This document shows, in pieces, positions 46,758 through 64,000 of a stretch of DNA of 64,000 nt. Position 1 is the first letter of the stretch. Each line of letters starts with the position of its first letter. The stretch lies in assembly GCF_901709675.1 (NCBI RefSeq), contig NC_051088.1:2962664-3026663 (forward strand). Reading direction: 5' to 3'. The position numbers were made by a program, and so were the translations under genes. Source of the DNA: Syngnathus acus. Lineage: Eukaryota; Chordata; Actinopteri; Syngnathiformes; Syngnathidae. The notes under the pieces are model-generated. The model saw only the letters and a program-made list of their open reading frames with translations, was not told where the DNA came from and searched no databases.

Positions 46758-47392
46758 AGCGAGACTTTGTTTGACATGAGTGAGTTAAGCTTATGATAAA
46801 CTGAGTGAATCCAGCAGTACAAACCACAAGAAATCAGGCACATACAAGGCTCCAATGCACTGTCATAGTGTTTCAAATGAACACATCTCAATTAAACTTC
46901 CACAACCCCAAATATTCAGTCAAATGGAAGCATTGGTTGTTTATGTATTTATTTCAAAGTGCACCAATGTGAAATAAAGTTTGCCAAAACCACTCACAAC
47001 ACAGAATGCCATTTGCACAAGAACTTATTTATTGCATTGGCTGAAATGAATTATGTTAAATATTTGTATATGTTGCCATACAAATAAGGTAGAGCATTCT
47101 CATAATATATTAAGTGCAATTTGCACGACAAAACATTAAAAGAGAAATGTGATCTTTAAAAAAAAAAACATCCACTGGAAAAGGAGCATTTTGACTGAAA
47201 TGTTAAAAGGTGGGGGTACGAAATCCTTTCCCGTGCACTCATGTAAGTGAATGGAGAAGAATGTAACACAACAATGAGAGTCCAGCAAAAAAAGAGAAGT
47301 GAAACACACCTCCTGTGTTGTGGTGGTTTCAGTCCGATTTAGGACCTTCTTTGGTCTTCTCTCTCTATTGCCATCTTCAACCATCTTTTACA
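46758..47392. other. Intergenic and ptges3 3' UTR
   Basis: AT-rich, with the candidate ptges3 poly(A) signal at 47028-47033. No further gene or repeat recognised. Confidence 0.5.
47028..47033 (-). terminator. ptges3: candidate poly(A) signal AATAAA of ptges3
   Basis: AATAAA on the - strand, about 360 nt downstream of the ptges3 stop, in an A/T-rich setting. Position only; no cleavage-site evidence. Confidence 0.4.
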
Positions 47393-63895
<16,503 letters not shown>

Positions 63896-64000
63896 TTTCT
63901 CTGTGTTTGCAATATAACTCCCGCGTCGAACAGTGGTATCGACAAAAAGCGATAGATGTCTAGTTGTGAAGCCTAGCAACAAGATAAGCGAGACATAAAT

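Overview
This window is vertebrate nuclear DNA, almost certainly from a teleost fish. It has spliced genes with GT-AG introns, no operon structure, and a transposon mix typical of teleosts: Rex3/RTE-like, L2/CR1/Rex1-type and Penelope-like retroelements, BEL/Pao, Tc1 and Tigger/pogo-like elements, many hAT MITEs, a tRNA-derived SINE, and long CA/TA microsatellites. Species cannot be fixed from the sequence.

Three host genes were rebuilt exon by exon with consistent splice phase. (1) The 3' half of stat6, + strand, 5878-30589: nine exons, 328 codons from the end of the DNA-binding/linker region through SH2, the phospho-tyrosine site and a short transactivation tail. Earlier exons lie outside the window. 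One intron (8793-28139, 19.3 kb) is packed with nested retroelements. (2) A complete lens aquaporin gene, mip (AQP0), - strand, 37767-34757: four exons of 360, 165, 81 and 186 nt encoding 263 aa, with a TATA box about 300 bp upstream of the ATG. (3) ptges3 (Hsp90 co-chaperone p23), - strand, about 63895 to 47393: eight exons, 159 aa, with a start codon that appears split across a 7 kb first intron. The human orthologues of all three lie on 12q13, so the cluster looks like conserved synteny.

Layout: 1-5877, stat6 intron with a hAT remnant, a LINE fragment carrying a hAT insertion, and a pogo-like repeat; 5878-8792, three stat6 exons plus SINE and MITEs; 8793-28139, the transposon-filled intron (twin-primed LINE, nested LINE-in-LINE, BEL/Pao, second LINE-B copy, SINE, Rex3-like element, solo LTR); 28140-30589, terminal stat6 exons; 30590-34756, intergenic with two TIR elements and a Penelope-like fragment; 34757-38071, mip; 38140-47000, TIR/MITE-rich intergenic DNA including a second copy of the pogo-like locus with nested insertions; 47393-63895, ptges3, whose introns hold a Tigger-like element, a hAT with a TTF zinc finger, one Tc1 with an intact transposase, two decayed Tc1 elements and a 3 kb region built from palindromic AGACGTCT motifs.

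The most notable observations are: a tandem duplication of an 81-nt exon in the stat6 transactivation domain; an uninterrupted 1094-codon LINE ORF joining endonuclease parts of two different LINE families; a textbook twin-priming inversion; two paralogous empty sites proving TA-targeted insertions; and the AGACGTCT-rich element. No wholly new defence-type or enzymatic system was found.
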